This document shows, piece after piece, positions 8,656 through 15,946 of a stretch of 45,926 bases of DNA. Source of the stretch: Alkalibacterium gilvum (GTDB lineage: Bacteria > Bacillota > Bacilli > Lactobacillales > Carnobacteriaceae_A); the NCBI RefSeq assembly GCF_900109085.1, contig NZ_FNYW01000010.1, forward strand, positions 1 to 45,926. Reading direction: 5' to 3'. Position 1 is the stretch's first letter; every line of letters begins with the position of its first letter. Both the position numbers and the translations under genes were made by a program. The notes under the pieces are model-generated. The model worked only from the letters and a program-made list of their open reading frames with translations, was not told where the DNA came from and searched no databases.

Positions 8656-8708
8656 ATAAATGGTATTCATTTTGATCGTTAAAATCATATATAAAGGAGT
8701 CTTCTACT

Positions 8709-10118
8709 ATGATACACATTTATAATACATTGACACGGAAAAAGGAAACGTTTATTCCGCTGGAAGAAGGCAAAGTGAAAATGTATGTTTGTGGCCCAAC
8801 GGTCTACAATTATATTCATATTGGGAATGCAAGAAGTACCGTTGCATTCGACACGATTCGTCGCTACCTTACTTATAGAGGATATAATGTAGATTATGTC
8901 TCCAATTTTACAGATGTGGATGACAAAATTATAAACGCAGCCAAAGAGCTTGGAAAGACAGCACCAGAAGTGGCTGATAAATTTATAGAAGCATTTTATG
9001 CAGACACACAAGCGCTAGAAGTAAAAAAACCAACCCATGCGCCACGTGTGATGGATAATATTCCTGAAATCATTGCGTTCGTAAAGGCGCTGATTGATAA
9101 CGGCTATGCCTACGAAGCGCAAGGAGACGTTTATTACCGTACCCGTCGCTTTGAAAAATATGGAGAGCTCAGTCGTATTTCTTTGGATGATTTAGAGTCA
9201 GGTGCCAGCAATAGACTGGGTAATGAAACAAATAAAAAGGAAGACCCCTTAGACTTTGCTTTGTGGAAATCTGCTAAAGCAGATGAAATCAGTTGGGAAG
9301 CCCCTTGGGGAAAAGGAAGGCCGGGTTGGCACATTGAGTGTTCAGTAATGGCTACGAAATATCTGGGTGATACCATTGATATACATGCTGGCGGACAAGA
9401 TCTTGCTTTCCCACACCATGAAAACGAAATTGCTCAGACGGAAGCTAAAACACATCAAACGTTTGCTAATTATTGGATGCATAATGGTTTTGTAACGATG
9501 GATGAAGAAAAGATGAGTAAATCTATCGGGAATGTTGTGCTCGTTAAAGAGCTACGCAAGCAACATGACCCGAAAGCCTTACGATTCTTTATGTCAACAG
9601 CTCATTATCGTCGTCCAATCAATTATTCGCTTGACGCCATAGAAGAAGCTAAGACAAACCTTAGTCGTATTGAGACGGCTTATTTCAACGCCTCACATCG
9701 ATTAAAACAAGCAGAGCCCGCAATCGAATCAGATAATGATAAAATGAATGAACTGGAGTCACTTAAAGAATCATTTATCAGTCATATGGATGATGACTTC
9801 CAGTCACAAAATGGGATCACAATCGTTTATGACCTTGTCCGCTTCCTTAACCGTTATCTTAAAGAATCAACCGTATCTAAAGTGGTTATTGAGTTTGCCA
9901 TGCAACTGATAGAAGAATTTATGTATGTCTTTGGTATAACAATTGAAGCAACGCATGATTTGTTGGATACGGATATTGAAAATTTGATCAAGGAAAGAAA
10001 AGAGGCTCGACTAGCGCATGACTTTAAGCGTGCTGACGAAATTAGAGACCTTTTGAAAGAGCAGAACATTATACTTGAAGACACTGCTCAAGGTGTACGT
10101 TGGAAACGAGGTGAATAA
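8709..10118 (+). CDS. cysS: Cysteinyl-tRNA synthetase
   Basis: This 469-residue class I synthetase activates cysteine for protein synthesis. It shows the zinc ligand Cys28 in CGPTVYN, HIGN at 37-40, the zinc-site region with WHIECSVM and HHENE, and KMSKS near 268-272. The C-terminal DALR-type helical region includes RKEARLAHDFKRADEIRD. AAAGGAG lies 9 nt before the ATG. Its stop at 10118 is one base before the mrnC start at 10120, so the two genes are translationally coupled, as in other Firmicutes. Confidence 0.97.
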   Translation: MIHIYNTLTRKKETFIPLEEGKVKMYVCGPTVYNYIHIGNARSTVAFDTIRRYLTYRGYNVDYVSNFTDVDDKIINAAKELGKTAPEVADKFIEAFYADTQALEVKKPTHAPRVMDNIPEIIAFVKALIDNGYAYEAQGDVYYRTRRFEKYGELSRISLDDLESGASNRLGNETNKKEDPLDFALWKSAKADEISWEAPWGKGRPGWHIECSVMATKYLGDTIDIHAGGQDLAFPHHENEIAQTEAKTHQTFANYWMHNGFVTMDEEKMSKSIGNVVLVKELRKQHDPKALRFFMSTAHYRRPINYSLDAIEEAKTNLSRIETAYFNASHRLKQAEPAIESDNDKMNELESLKESFISHMDDDFQSQNGITIVYDLVRFLNRYLKESTVSKVVIEFAMQLIEEFMYVFGITIEATHDLLDTDIENLIKERKEARLAHDFKRADEIRDLLKEQNIILEDTAQGVRWKRGE

Positions 10119-10119
10119 G

Positions 10120-10518
10120 ATGAGTCGAACCGTTGATCCAAAACAATTAAATGGCTTAGCTTTAGCATATATGGGAGATGCTGTTTATGAGCAAGCTATT
10201 CGTGAGCATCTTATTTATACAGGGAAAACGAAACCAAAGCGCCTGCATGTTTCGGCAACAGCTTATGTATCAGCTAAAGCTCAGGCCTACCTCGTGGAAA
10301 GTATGCTGGGCCAGGAACTGCTTACTGAAGAAGAAACAACGTATTATAAGCGTGGACGTAATGCCAAGAGTTATACGAAAGCTAAAAATGCTGATACAAA
10401 AACATATAGTCAGTCAACTGGTTTTGAAGCGCTATTTGGCTTTTTATATTTAACCGGAAAATCAGAACGCGTGGATGAACTGATAGCTTGGTGCATTAGG
10501 GAAATTGAAAAACAGTAA
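10120..10518 (+). CDS. mrnC: Mini-ribonuclease III
   Basis: This 132-residue protein consists of an RNase III catalytic domain without a double-stranded-RNA-binding domain. Mini-III matures the ends of 23S rRNA in Bacillus subtilis. The motif LALAYMGDAVYEQAIREHL near the N-terminus carries the catalytic acidic residues, and TGFEALFGFLYLTGK near residue 102 matches the second RNase III motif. The ATG at 10120 is chosen because GAGGTG at the end of cysS lies 6 nt upstream; a longer reading would overlap cysS by 44 bp and add non-family residues. Confidence 0.94.
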   Translation: MSRTVDPKQLNGLALAYMGDAVYEQAIREHLIYTGKTKPKRLHVSATAYVSAKAQAYLVESMLGQELLTEEETTYYKRGRNAKSYTKAKNADTKTYSQSTGFEALFGFLYLTGKSERVDELIAWCIREIEKQ

Positions 10519-10536
10519 AGAGAAAGGAGAGATAAT

Positions 10537-11340
10537 ATGGCAATACACAAAAGACCAAATAATAATGAAAAAATGAAGAACAAGGCTGATCAAACAGAAT
10601 TTGCTGAAGATGAAATGGTCTATGGTAGAAATCCCGTACTTGAAACACTTCGATCAGATAGGGATGTAAATAAATTATTTGTACAAGACGGTTTGACGGA
10701 TAATAAAATAAACAAAGTACTGACTGAAGCAAAAAAACGTAAAGTACAATTATCCTTTGTTCCTAAAACAAAACTCGACAACTTATCTGATGGAGGCAAC
10801 CACCAAGGGCTTGTTTTAGCTTCCAGCCCTGTTAACTATGCCTCTATAGATGACTTGTTTAAAAAAGCTGAAGAAAAAAATGAAGAACCATTCTTTCTGC
10901 TCTTGGATGGGATTGAAGACCCACATAATCTAGGATCAATACTCAGATCAGCCGATGCGAGTGGAGCCCATGGCGTCATTATTCCGAAGCGTAGAGCAGT
11001 AGGTTTGACCTCAACAGTAGCTAAGGCTTCAGCGGGTGCGATTGAACACGTGCTGGTTGCTCGAGTAACCAATATGGCCCAGACGATTGATGAACTGAAA
11101 GACCGCGGACTATGGCTTTTTGGTACTGATATGAAAGGGAAGGACTACCGTTACTGGGATGTTTCTTCACCAGTAGGCCTAGTCATCGGCAGTGAAGGCA
11201 AAGGGATTTCACGTTTAGTTAAGGAAAAAGTGGATGAAACCTTGTCTATTCCAATGGTTGGAGATGTACAGAGTTTAAATGCTGGTGTTGCTTCTGGTTT
11301 GTTAATGTATGAGGTTTTAAGAAAAAGAAATGCATTATAA
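10537..11340 (+). CDS. rlmB: 23S rRNA 2'-O-methyltransferase, TrmH/SpoU family
   Basis: This 267-residue SPOUT enzyme is expected to methylate the ribose of G2251 (E. coli numbering) in 23S rRNA using SAM. The first about 100 residues form an L30e-like substrate-binding domain (MVYGRNPVLETLRS). The trefoil-knot catalytic domain follows, with DGIEDPHNLGSILRSADA near 124-141, GLVIGSEGKGISRLV near 213-227, and SIPMVGDVQSLNAGVAS near 237-253. The Asn and Arg of the first motif and the NAGVA knot are intact. GAAAGGAGAG lies just before the ATG. It sits between mrnC and rae1 exactly as in Bacillus. Confidence 0.95.
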   Translation: MAIHKRPNNNEKMKNKADQTEFAEDEMVYGRNPVLETLRSDRDVNKLFVQDGLTDNKINKVLTEAKKRKVQLSFVPKTKLDNLSDGGNHQGLVLASSPVNYASIDDLFKKAEEKNEEPFFLLLDGIEDPHNLGSILRSADASGAHGVIIPKRRAVGLTSTVAKASAGAIEHVLVARVTNMAQTIDELKDRGLWLFGTDMKGKDYRYWDVSSPVGLVIGSEGKGISRLVKEKVDETLSIPMVGDVQSLNAGVASGLLMYEVLRKRNAL

Positions 11341-11375
11341 AACCAAAGAAATAAAAATGAAAGGAGGGGAGTTAA

Positions 11376-11912
11376 GTGAAAAAAGAGTTACTATTCGTTG
11401 ATGGCTATAATATGATTGGGGCTTGGCCTGAGTTGGTAAAGCTTAAACGCATGGATAAAATGGCTGCTGCGAGAGATTATTTACTGCACGAACTCAGTAA
11501 TTATGCCAAGTATGAGGGTATTGAAATACGTATTGTGTTTGATGCACAGCTCGTACCAGGTATTGCCCAGCGCTATGATAAATATGAGGTAGCTGTGATT
11601 TTTACAAGTGAAGGAGAAACAGCTGACAGTTATATAGAAAAAGCGGTCGGGGAAGAAAACCACTTAATTACCCATGTACAAGTCGCAACATCCGACTTAG
11701 CTGAACAATGGATAATTTTCCAACGTGGCGCCACAAGAAAATCAGCCAACGAACTCTTCAAAGACGTTAAACGTACGAAAAAGAATATTGCACTCGACAG
11801 TACGCTTTACCGCATGCAGAACCCCTCACGCAACTCCCCTCTGAAAGACAAAGATCGGAAACGTTTAGAGGCTTTGTATTATGATATGGTAAAGAAATCA
11901 CAAAAAAAATAA
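11376..11912 (+). CDS. rae1: NYN-domain ribosome-associated endoribonuclease Rae1 (YacP)
   Basis: This 178-residue protein of the YacP/Rae1 family has a NYN (PIN-like) nuclease fold. In Bacillus subtilis Rae1 enters the ribosomal A site and cleaves mRNA in a translation-dependent manner. LLFVDGYNMIGAWPEL near residue 5 holds the first catalytic Asp, IVFDAQLVPG near 52 and EGETADSYIEKAV near 79 follow, and VATSDLAEQ near 105 supplies the late Asp. The start is GTG at 11376 with an excellent AAGGAGGGG 6 nt upstream. It closes the rlmB operon; a terminator lies 18 bp downstream. Confidence 0.93.
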   Translation: MKKELLFVDGYNMIGAWPELVKLKRMDKMAAARDYLLHELSNYAKYEGIEIRIVFDAQLVPGIAQRYDKYEVAVIFTSEGETADSYIEKAVGEENHLITHVQVATSDLAEQWIIFQRGATRKSANELFKDVKRTKKNIALDSTLYRMQNPSRNSPLKDKDRKRLEALYYDMVKKSQKK

Positions 11913-11929
11913 AAAAGTAAATAAAAAGT

Positions 11930-11971
11930 AGACTATTAGACGACAATTCGTATCGTTGATAGTCTTTTTTT
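11930..11971 (+). terminator. Terminator after rae1
   Basis: AGACTAT (11930-11936) pairs with ATAGTCT (11959-11965), with an inner ACGA/TCGT stem, and six more T follow. It ends the cysS-mrnC-rlmB-rae1 transcript before the sigH promoter. Confidence 0.8.
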
Positions 11972-12012
11972 ATATATATTTATTAGAATTTGCTCACAAT
12001 CACAAAAAAATA

Positions 12013-12060
12013 GTGACTTTTTATTTTAAATGTCAGTATAATTAATTGAAACGCTTTCAA
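12013..12060 (+). promoter_or_regulatory. sigH promoter with palindromic operator at the start site
   Basis: GTGACT (12013-12018), an 18-bp spacer and TATAAT (12037-12042) form the promoter. Immediately downstream, TTGAAA-CGC-TTTCAA (12046-12060) is a perfect 6+3+6 palindrome that would cover the transcription start. It resembles LacI/GalR-type operators but is one base short of a proper 14-bp cre site, so I do not call it CcpA-bound. No LacI-family gene lies in the window. Confidence 0.55.
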
Positions 12061-12133
12061 AGAATACAAGAAGTAAATATAAATGTAACTGTTCTGTTAT
12101 TGTTAAATACAATATACAGAAGGAGAAGAAAGG

Positions 12134-12757
12134 ATGAAAGATAATCAAGAAAATGAAAAAATGATACAAAAGAAGGTATTCAAAGATATAAGTGATCCGG
12201 TTATTGACGAATTTATACAACTCTTTCAATCGGGAGATAGAACAGTTTTCCCAGAAATAATAGAAAGAAGCGAAAGATTATTAAAAAAGGCTGTTTATCG
12301 ACGTTTTATTAAAGGTTATGAACAAGATGACTTATATCAGGAAGCTTGTTTGATTTTAGTGGAGTCGATAAAAAAGTTTAATCCAAGCAAAGGTATGAGC
12401 TTTAACCAATTTTTTTCTTTGAGTCTTGATAATCATTTCAAAGGATTGATTAGAAGAAATAATGCCTTGAAAAGAAAATCGTTTAAAGAATCTTTATCTT
12501 TGGAAGGAACCTTAGAAGAAAAGGGGTATCAACTAATGGCAGAAACAGGATCAATACAACCTGAGGATCAACCCATTGTAAATGAAACGATGGAAGAGTA
12601 CATACGTTATCTATCTGATTTCGAGAAAGAGGTTTGTCTATATTGCTATTTAGGCTACCCCTTTGATATGATTGCAGATAAATTAAGGTGTACAAAAAAA
12701 CAAGTGATGAACGCAAAGCATCGTTGTACTGATAAATACCGTCAACACTTCTTGTAA
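12134..12757 (+). CDS. Sigma-70 family factor, SigH/ComX-like
   Basis: This is a 207-residue alternative sigma factor. Region 2 spans about residues 40-100, with the core-binding and -10-recognition helices around GYEQDDLYQEACLILVESIKKF and the FNQFFSLSLDNHFK segment. Region 4 follows about 150-205, with FEKEVCLYCYLGYPFDMIADKL and a helix-turn-helix near CTKKQVMNAKHR. Position between rae1 and rpmG-secE-nusG is that of sigH in Bacillus. In Lactobacillales such SigH-like factors are often the competence regulator ComX, but no late-competence gene is present here to confirm that. An AGAAGGAGAAG site precedes the ATG. The promoter carries a palindromic operator over its start site (12046-12060). 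Confidence 0.88.
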   Translation: MKDNQENEKMIQKKVFKDISDPVIDEFIQLFQSGDRTVFPEIIERSERLLKKAVYRRFIKGYEQDDLYQEACLILVESIKKFNPSKGMSFNQFFSLSLDNHFKGLIRRNNALKRKSFKESLSLEGTLEEKGYQLMAETGSIQPEDQPIVNETMEEYIRYLSDFEKEVCLYCYLGYPFDMIADKLRCTKKQVMNAKHRCTDKYRQHFL

Positions 12758-12816
12758 GAGTCCACAATAGAGCAATCATTTATAATTTCAGTATTCGTTG
12801 AAAAGTTTCTCTTCAA

Positions 12817-12844
12817 ACAAAAAAGCCTCTCGAGGCTTTTTTGT
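12817..12844. terminator. Bidirectional terminator between the converging sigH-like and Gx genes
   Basis: A near-perfect palindrome has a GCCTCTCGAGGC core flanked by A6 and T6, giving a T run in both directions. It lies 60 bp after the sigH-like stop and 4 bp after the end of the leftward Gx gene, so it serves both. Confidence 0.9.
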
Positions 12845-12847
12845 GTG

Positions 12848-13420
12848 TCATGAAAGGGTGTTGCTAGCTTTTTTCTTACGCTTTGAGCTCTTTGTGCCAT
12901 CATGTTCCTGTCTAAAACGCTGGATCGTTGAGACATGATCCATTAAAAAGTTAGCAGCAATACCAATGGCTATGCCTGAAAGGATCCCCATAAAAGAGAG
13001 AACAGGGAGATATAGGAGGACGGTCCAAGTCTGTGCGATAGAACTCGCCACAAGGAGCTGGCCCAAGTTATGAAGGATTCCACCTGTTGCGCTGACACCA
13101 ATAATACTGACGCGTTTTCCGCCGGCAAATTTAACGAACAACATACCAAGGTAACTCAAAAGGGCCCCTGCTGTACTGTATAAAAATGTGGAAAGTGTAC
13201 CGCCTAGTAAGGTTGTCATAAGTAAACGCATCACAACGACTTTCAGACTATCCTTAAAAGGAAGGGTATAGATAGCGACAATAATAATTAAATTGGCAAT
13301 CCCGAGCTTAGCACCAGGCGCAAAAGCAAATGGAAAGGGAATGCCCCGCTCGATTAGACCTAAAATAACGGCCTGGGCAGAAAGCAGTGAAATATAGATC
13401 ATTTTTTGTGTGCGATTCAT
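12848..13420 (-). CDS. Gx transporter family membrane protein
   Basis: This 190-residue hydrophobic protein belongs to the family labelled 'Gx transporter' or, misleadingly, 'heptaprenyl diphosphate synthase component I'. It resembles ECF-type substrate-binding membrane components. It opens with MNRTQKMIYISLLSAQAVILGLIER and contains the conserved GAKLGIANLI near residues 36-45. About five to six transmembrane segments are visible, and the C-terminal tail is basic (KRKKKA). The start at 13420 has AAAAGGA upstream; a longer reading from 13453 adds residues that overlap the ribosome-binding site. It is divergent from an ApbE lipoprotein. In several Firmicutes both families occur in flavin-based extracellular electron transfer loci, so a flavin, quinone or metal role is possible. 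That is inference. Confidence 0.78.
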   Translation of the reverse strand: MNRTQKMIYISLLSAQAVILGLIERGIPFPFAFAPGAKLGIANLIIIVAIYTLPFKDSLKVVVMRLLMTTLLGGTLSTFLYSTAGALLSYLGMLFVKFAGGKRVSIIGVSATGGILHNLGQLLVASSIAQTWTVLLYLPVLSFMGILSGIAIGIAANFLMDHVSTIQRFRQEHDGTKSSKRKKKASNTLS

Positions 13421-13505
13421 AATAAAATCCTTTTCTAATGTACTTGTTTGCAATAGTTATAGTTTGCCATAGATTGTATGAACTAGCTAGACTAATTAAA
13501 GATTT

Positions 13506-13514
13506 ATTATACCA
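13506..13514 (-). promoter_or_regulatory. Extended -10 promoter of the Gx gene
   Basis: On the minus strand, TGGTATAAT is a perfect extended -10 (TATAAT at 13506-13511), 86 bp upstream of the Gx start. No good -35 is present. Confidence 0.5.
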
Positions 13515-13534
13515 AATCTTATCTTGTGAAAATA

Positions 13535-13563
13535 TAGACAGAATAGCACTTTTGTTGTAGTAT
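13535..13563 (+). promoter_or_regulatory. Promoter of the apbE-like gene
   Basis: TAGACA (13535-13540), a 17-bp spacer and TAGTAT (13558-13563) lie 34 bp before the lipoprotein gene. It is back-to-back with the leftward promoter 24 bp away. Confidence 0.55.
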
Positions 13564-13596
13564 GTACAGAGTAAATGATTTGGAAGGACAATGAAA

Positions 13597-14655
13597 ATGA
13601 AAAAGCATAAAAAAATAACGTTAACTTTAATGAGTTTAACCGTACTACTTCTCATTTTAACTGCCTGTGCTAAGGAAAACCCTAGAGATTTGGCCGATGA
13701 ACCGATTGAGCGGACAGAATTTTTACTTGGTACTATTGCGAATATAAAAGTATATAATGAAAACAGCGAAGATGCTTTGGATAAAGCATTTGAACGAGTG
13801 ACTCAGCTTGATGATTGGTTTGCCATGCAGAAAGAAGATTCAGAAATTTCTGAAGTTAACCGTCAAGCAGGAATTGCACCTGTAGAAGTATCTGAAGAAG
13901 TCTTTCATGTTATGGAACGCGCCCTTTATTATGCAGAAGAATCTGAAGGGGCATTTGATCCAACAATCGGAGCAATGACCAGCTTGTGGAATATAGGCCA
14001 GGAAAATGCAGCTGTTCCCGATGAGGACAAATTGAATGATGTTTTAGACGTTGTAGATTACAGCTTAGTTGAACTAGACGAGGAAAAACAAACAATCTTC
14101 TTAAAAGAAGAAGGAATGAAGGTTGACCTGGGAGGTATCGCTAAGGGGTACATTACAGATGAAGCGGCTCGTATTTTAAAAAAAGAAGGAGTCAATACAG
14201 CCATTATTGACTTAGGGGGAGACATTGTCGTAGTAGGTAACAGTACACGTGGAGAAACAGAACCTTGGCGTGTTGGTATTCAGGATCCTTTTACTGAACG
14301 TGGAGAGATCATGGGGCTGGTTGAACTAGCTGATTCTGCTATAGTCACATCAGGTATATATGAGAGAAACTTTGAGGAAGACGGTAAATCTTACCATCAC
14401 TTGTTGGACCCGGAAACAGGCTATCCTTTTGACAATAACATCTCAGGTATTAGTATTATAGCGGATAATGCCATGGATGGCGACGCTATCGCAACAGCGG
14501 CTTTTGCGATGGGGGTTGAAAAAGGGTTGACCTATATTAATGAAATGGCCGGCGTCGATATTATATACGTGACCAAAGATAGAAAAGTATACACCTCAGA
14601 AAACATCAGTGAGAAGGTAAGTATCAGTGATGACTCGTTCGAAAAAGCAGAATAG
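13597..14655 (+). CDS. FAD:protein FMN transferase lipoprotein, ApbE family
   Basis: This 352-residue secreted lipoprotein transfers FMN from FAD to Thr/Ser residues of extracytoplasmic proteins. It has a basic N-terminus, a hydrophobic core and the lipobox LTAC with the lipidated Cys at residue 24. Family motifs follow: TEFLLGTIANIKVY, GAFDPTIGAMTSLWNIG, VDLGGIAKGYITDEAARIL, IIDLGGDIVVVGN, and HHLLDPETGYPFDN with AMDGDAIATAAFAMG carrying the metal-binding Asp and Ala-Thr-Ala site. GGAAGG lies 9 nt before the ATG at 13597 but only 3 nt before an ATG at 13591, so I favour 13597. The flavinylation target is not in the window. Listeria FmnB, a relative, flavinylates PplA for extracellular electron transfer. 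Confidence 0.92.
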   Translation: MKKHKKITLTLMSLTVLLLILTACAKENPRDLADEPIERTEFLLGTIANIKVYNENSEDALDKAFERVTQLDDWFAMQKEDSEISEVNRQAGIAPVEVSEEVFHVMERALYYAEESEGAFDPTIGAMTSLWNIGQENAAVPDEDKLNDVLDVVDYSLVELDEEKQTIFLKEEGMKVDLGGIAKGYITDEAARILKKEGVNTAIIDLGGDIVVVGNSTRGETEPWRVGIQDPFTERGEIMGLVELADSAIVTSGIYERNFEEDGKSYHHLLDPETGYPFDNNISGISIIADNAMDGDAIATAAFAMGVEKGLTYINEMAGVDIIYVTKDRKVYTSENISEKVSISDDSFEKAE

Positions 14656-14661
14656 ACTGAA

Positions 14662-14690
14662 TTGACAGTTTTTAATATAAATGCTAATCT
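14662..14690 (+). promoter_or_regulatory. Promoter of rpmG-secE
   Basis: A perfect TTGACA (14662-14667), a 17-bp spacer ending in TGC (extended -10) and TAATCT (14685-14690) precede rpmG by 58 bp. Confidence 0.6.
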
Positions 14691-14748
14691 TAATAGGATA
14701 TTGCCTGATATTTATCAAACGGAGTAATAAGAGAAACGAGGAAATATG

Positions 14749-14898
14749 ATGAAGAAAAAATTAGCATTAGCTTGTACTGATTGTGGCTCTAGAAATTATA
14801 CAAAAGACGTGAGTGATAAAGTCCGTACAGAAAGACTTGAAATAAAAAAATATTGTCGTTATTGTAAAAAACATACACTACACCGTGAAACAAAATAG
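14749..14898 (+). CDS. rpmG: 50S ribosomal protein L33
   Basis: This is a 49-residue L33 of the zinc-binding (C+) type. CTDC at residues 9-12 and CRYC at 36-39 form the four-Cys site. The sequence between ([20 protein letters not shown]) and the ending HRETK match bacterial L33. Translation could begin at either of two adjacent ATG codons, 14746 or 14749. GAGG at 14738-14741 gives better spacing (7 nt) to 14749. It stands in front of secE, as rpmGB does in Bacillus. Confidence 0.93.
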   Translation: MKKKLALACTDCGSRNYTKDVSDKVRTERLEIKKYCRYCKKHTLHRETK

Positions 14899-14930
14899 TA
14901 ATCACGTAGTAAAAGGAGCGGGATCGATTT

Positions 14931-15107
14931 ATGAGTAAAGTTAAAACATTTTTAGGCGAAGTCAAACACGAGCTGAAAGAAACGACCTGGCCAAATAAAA
15001 AGACAATGAAAAAAAATACATTGACCGTATTTGGAGTAATGGCATTCTTTGGCGTTTTCTTTTATGCCGTTGACTCTGCCATCACCTTTTTATTGACTCT
15101 AGTATGA
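14931..15107 (+). CDS. secE: Preprotein translocase subunit SecE
   Basis: This 58-residue single-span SecE is the small clamp subunit of the SecYEG translocon. The amphipathic N-terminal part contains the conserved FLGEVKHELKETTWPNKK (residues 7-24). One transmembrane helix follows from about 33 to 56. AAAGGAG lies about 11 nt before the ATG. It is the short Gram-positive form with one helix rather than three as in E. coli. The 138-bp gap to nusG contains a promoter and a terminator-like attenuator. Confidence 0.94.
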   Translation: MSKVKTFLGEVKHELKETTWPNKKTMKKNTLTVFGVMAFFGVFFYAVDSAITFLLTLV

Positions 15108-15143
15108 CAAAATGCGAAAGCAGTAGAAATTAAAGGCCCTTCG

Positions 15144-15152
15144 TGCTATAAT
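15144..15152 (+). promoter_or_regulatory. nusG promoter (extended -10)
   Basis: TGCTATAAT is an extended -10 (TATAAT at 15147-15152) with a partial -35, TAGAAA (15124-15129), 17 bp upstream. A second TATAAT overlaps at 15152-15157. The predicted start near 15159 is only about 10 nt before the hairpins at 15167-15207. Confidence 0.55.
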
Positions 15153-15166
15153 ATAATACGAGAACC

Positions 15167-15210
15167 AAGAGAAAACCTTCTCTTTCACTGCATGTGAAGA
15201 AGGTTTTTTT
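15167..15210 (+). promoter_or_regulatory. nusG leader attenuator: alternative hairpin plus terminator
   Basis: A terminator hairpin pairs 15172-15180 with 15199-15207 (9 bp) and 15184-15188 with 15194-15198 (5 bp), with a 3-nt bulge and a 7-T run (15204-15210). A second, mutually exclusive hairpin, AAGAGAA (15167-15173) with TTCTCTT (15178-15184), is a perfect 7-bp stem that uses the terminator's left arm. There is no room for a promoter after it: nusG's ribosome-binding site begins about 20 bp later. All nusG transcripts must therefore pass it, which is the layout of an attenuator. Confidence 0.6.
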
Positions 15211-15245
15211 AATACACAAAAATAAGACTTAAAAAGGAGTCTACA

Positions 15246-15797
15246 ATGGAAGAATTAGAAAGTTCACAAGCATGGTACGTACTACAAACCTATTCAGGAT
15301 ATGAAAACAAAGTGAAACAGAACCTTGATTCACGCGCACAGAGTATGAAGATGGAAGATAATATCTTGCAGGTCTTGATACCTGAAGAAGAAAAAACAAC
15401 AGAAAAAGACGGCAAAACAAAGACTGAAGTAGAAAAAACCTTCCCAGGTTATGTTTTAGTTGAAATGATTATGTCAGATGAAGCCTGGTATATCGTTAGA
15501 AACACACCAGGAGTAACAGGCTTTGTTGGATCGCACGGTGCAGGAAGTAAGCCTTCGCCATTACTACCAGATGAAGTGGACCAAATTCTTCGTAGTATGG
15601 GGATTAATCCACGTAAAGTTGAGATGGACCTTGAAATTGGTGAGCGTATTCAAATTAATGAAGGCGCGTTTGCGGGTATGGAAGGTAATGTGACTGCCCT
15701 TGAAACAGAAAAAGGAAAAATCAAAGCATCTATCGAAATGTTCGGAAGAGAAACAAGTGCAGAGCTGGATTATGGTCAAGTATCTAAAATTGACTAA
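15246..15797 (+). CDS. nusG: Transcription elongation/termination factor NusG
   Basis: This 183-residue NusG binds RNA polymerase, modulates pausing and Rho-dependent termination, and couples to translation. The NGN domain covers roughly residues 8-120: AWYVLQTYSGYENKVK, FPGYVLVEM, AWYIVRNTPGVTGFVG. The C-terminal KOW domain covers about 130-183, with GERIQINEGAFAGMEGNV and a conserved VSKID end. AAAAAGGAGTC lies about 6 nt before the ATG. Length is normal for Firmicutes (B. subtilis 177). The leader carries a putative attenuator (15167-15210), which could be autoregulatory. That is inference. Confidence 0.96.
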   Translation: MEELESSQAWYVLQTYSGYENKVKQNLDSRAQSMKMEDNILQVLIPEEEKTTEKDGKTKTEVEKTFPGYVLVEMIMSDEAWYIVRNTPGVTGFVGSHGAGSKPSPLLPDEVDQILRSMGINPRKVEMDLEIGERIQINEGAFAGMEGNVTALETEKGKIKASIEMFGRETSAELDYGQVSKID

Positions 15798-15805
15798 TTT
15801 TTATA

Positions 15806-15834
15806 TTGCAATAACAAACGAAATGTGATAGTAT
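15806..15834 (+). promoter_or_regulatory. Promoter of rplK
   Basis: TTGCAA (15806-15811), a 17-bp spacer and TAGTAT (15829-15834) lie after nusG. The transcript would start near 15841 and include the L1-site mimic at 15882-15917. Confidence 0.55.
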
Positions 15835-15881
15835 ATATCAGTGCGCCGTATACATTCTATTATGTAGAGGCGTAGAAACAT

Positions 15882-15917
15882 AGTGGGAGAGGAAAATTGA
15901 AACCTCATTTAACCACT
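15882..15917 (+). promoter_or_regulatory. Putative ribosomal protein L1 binding site in the rplK leader
   Basis: AGTGG (15882-15886) pairs with CCACT (15913-15917), GAGG (15889-15892) pairs with CCTC (15903-15906), and the two stems are joined by an asymmetric loop with GA on the 5' side. The GTGGGAG strand reproduces the L1-binding strand of 23S rRNA helices 76-77. L1 represses its own operon through such mimics in other bacteria. The site ends about 14 nt before the rplK ribosome-binding site, AAGGAGG (15932-15938). Confidence 0.65.
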
Positions 15918-15946
15918 CACGGACACAAATCAAGGAGGTATGTCTC

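Noticed and set aside
12046-12060. cre site for CcpA at sigH
   Set aside because: The central spacing is one base short of the 14-bp consensus; listed instead as an operator for an unknown regulator.
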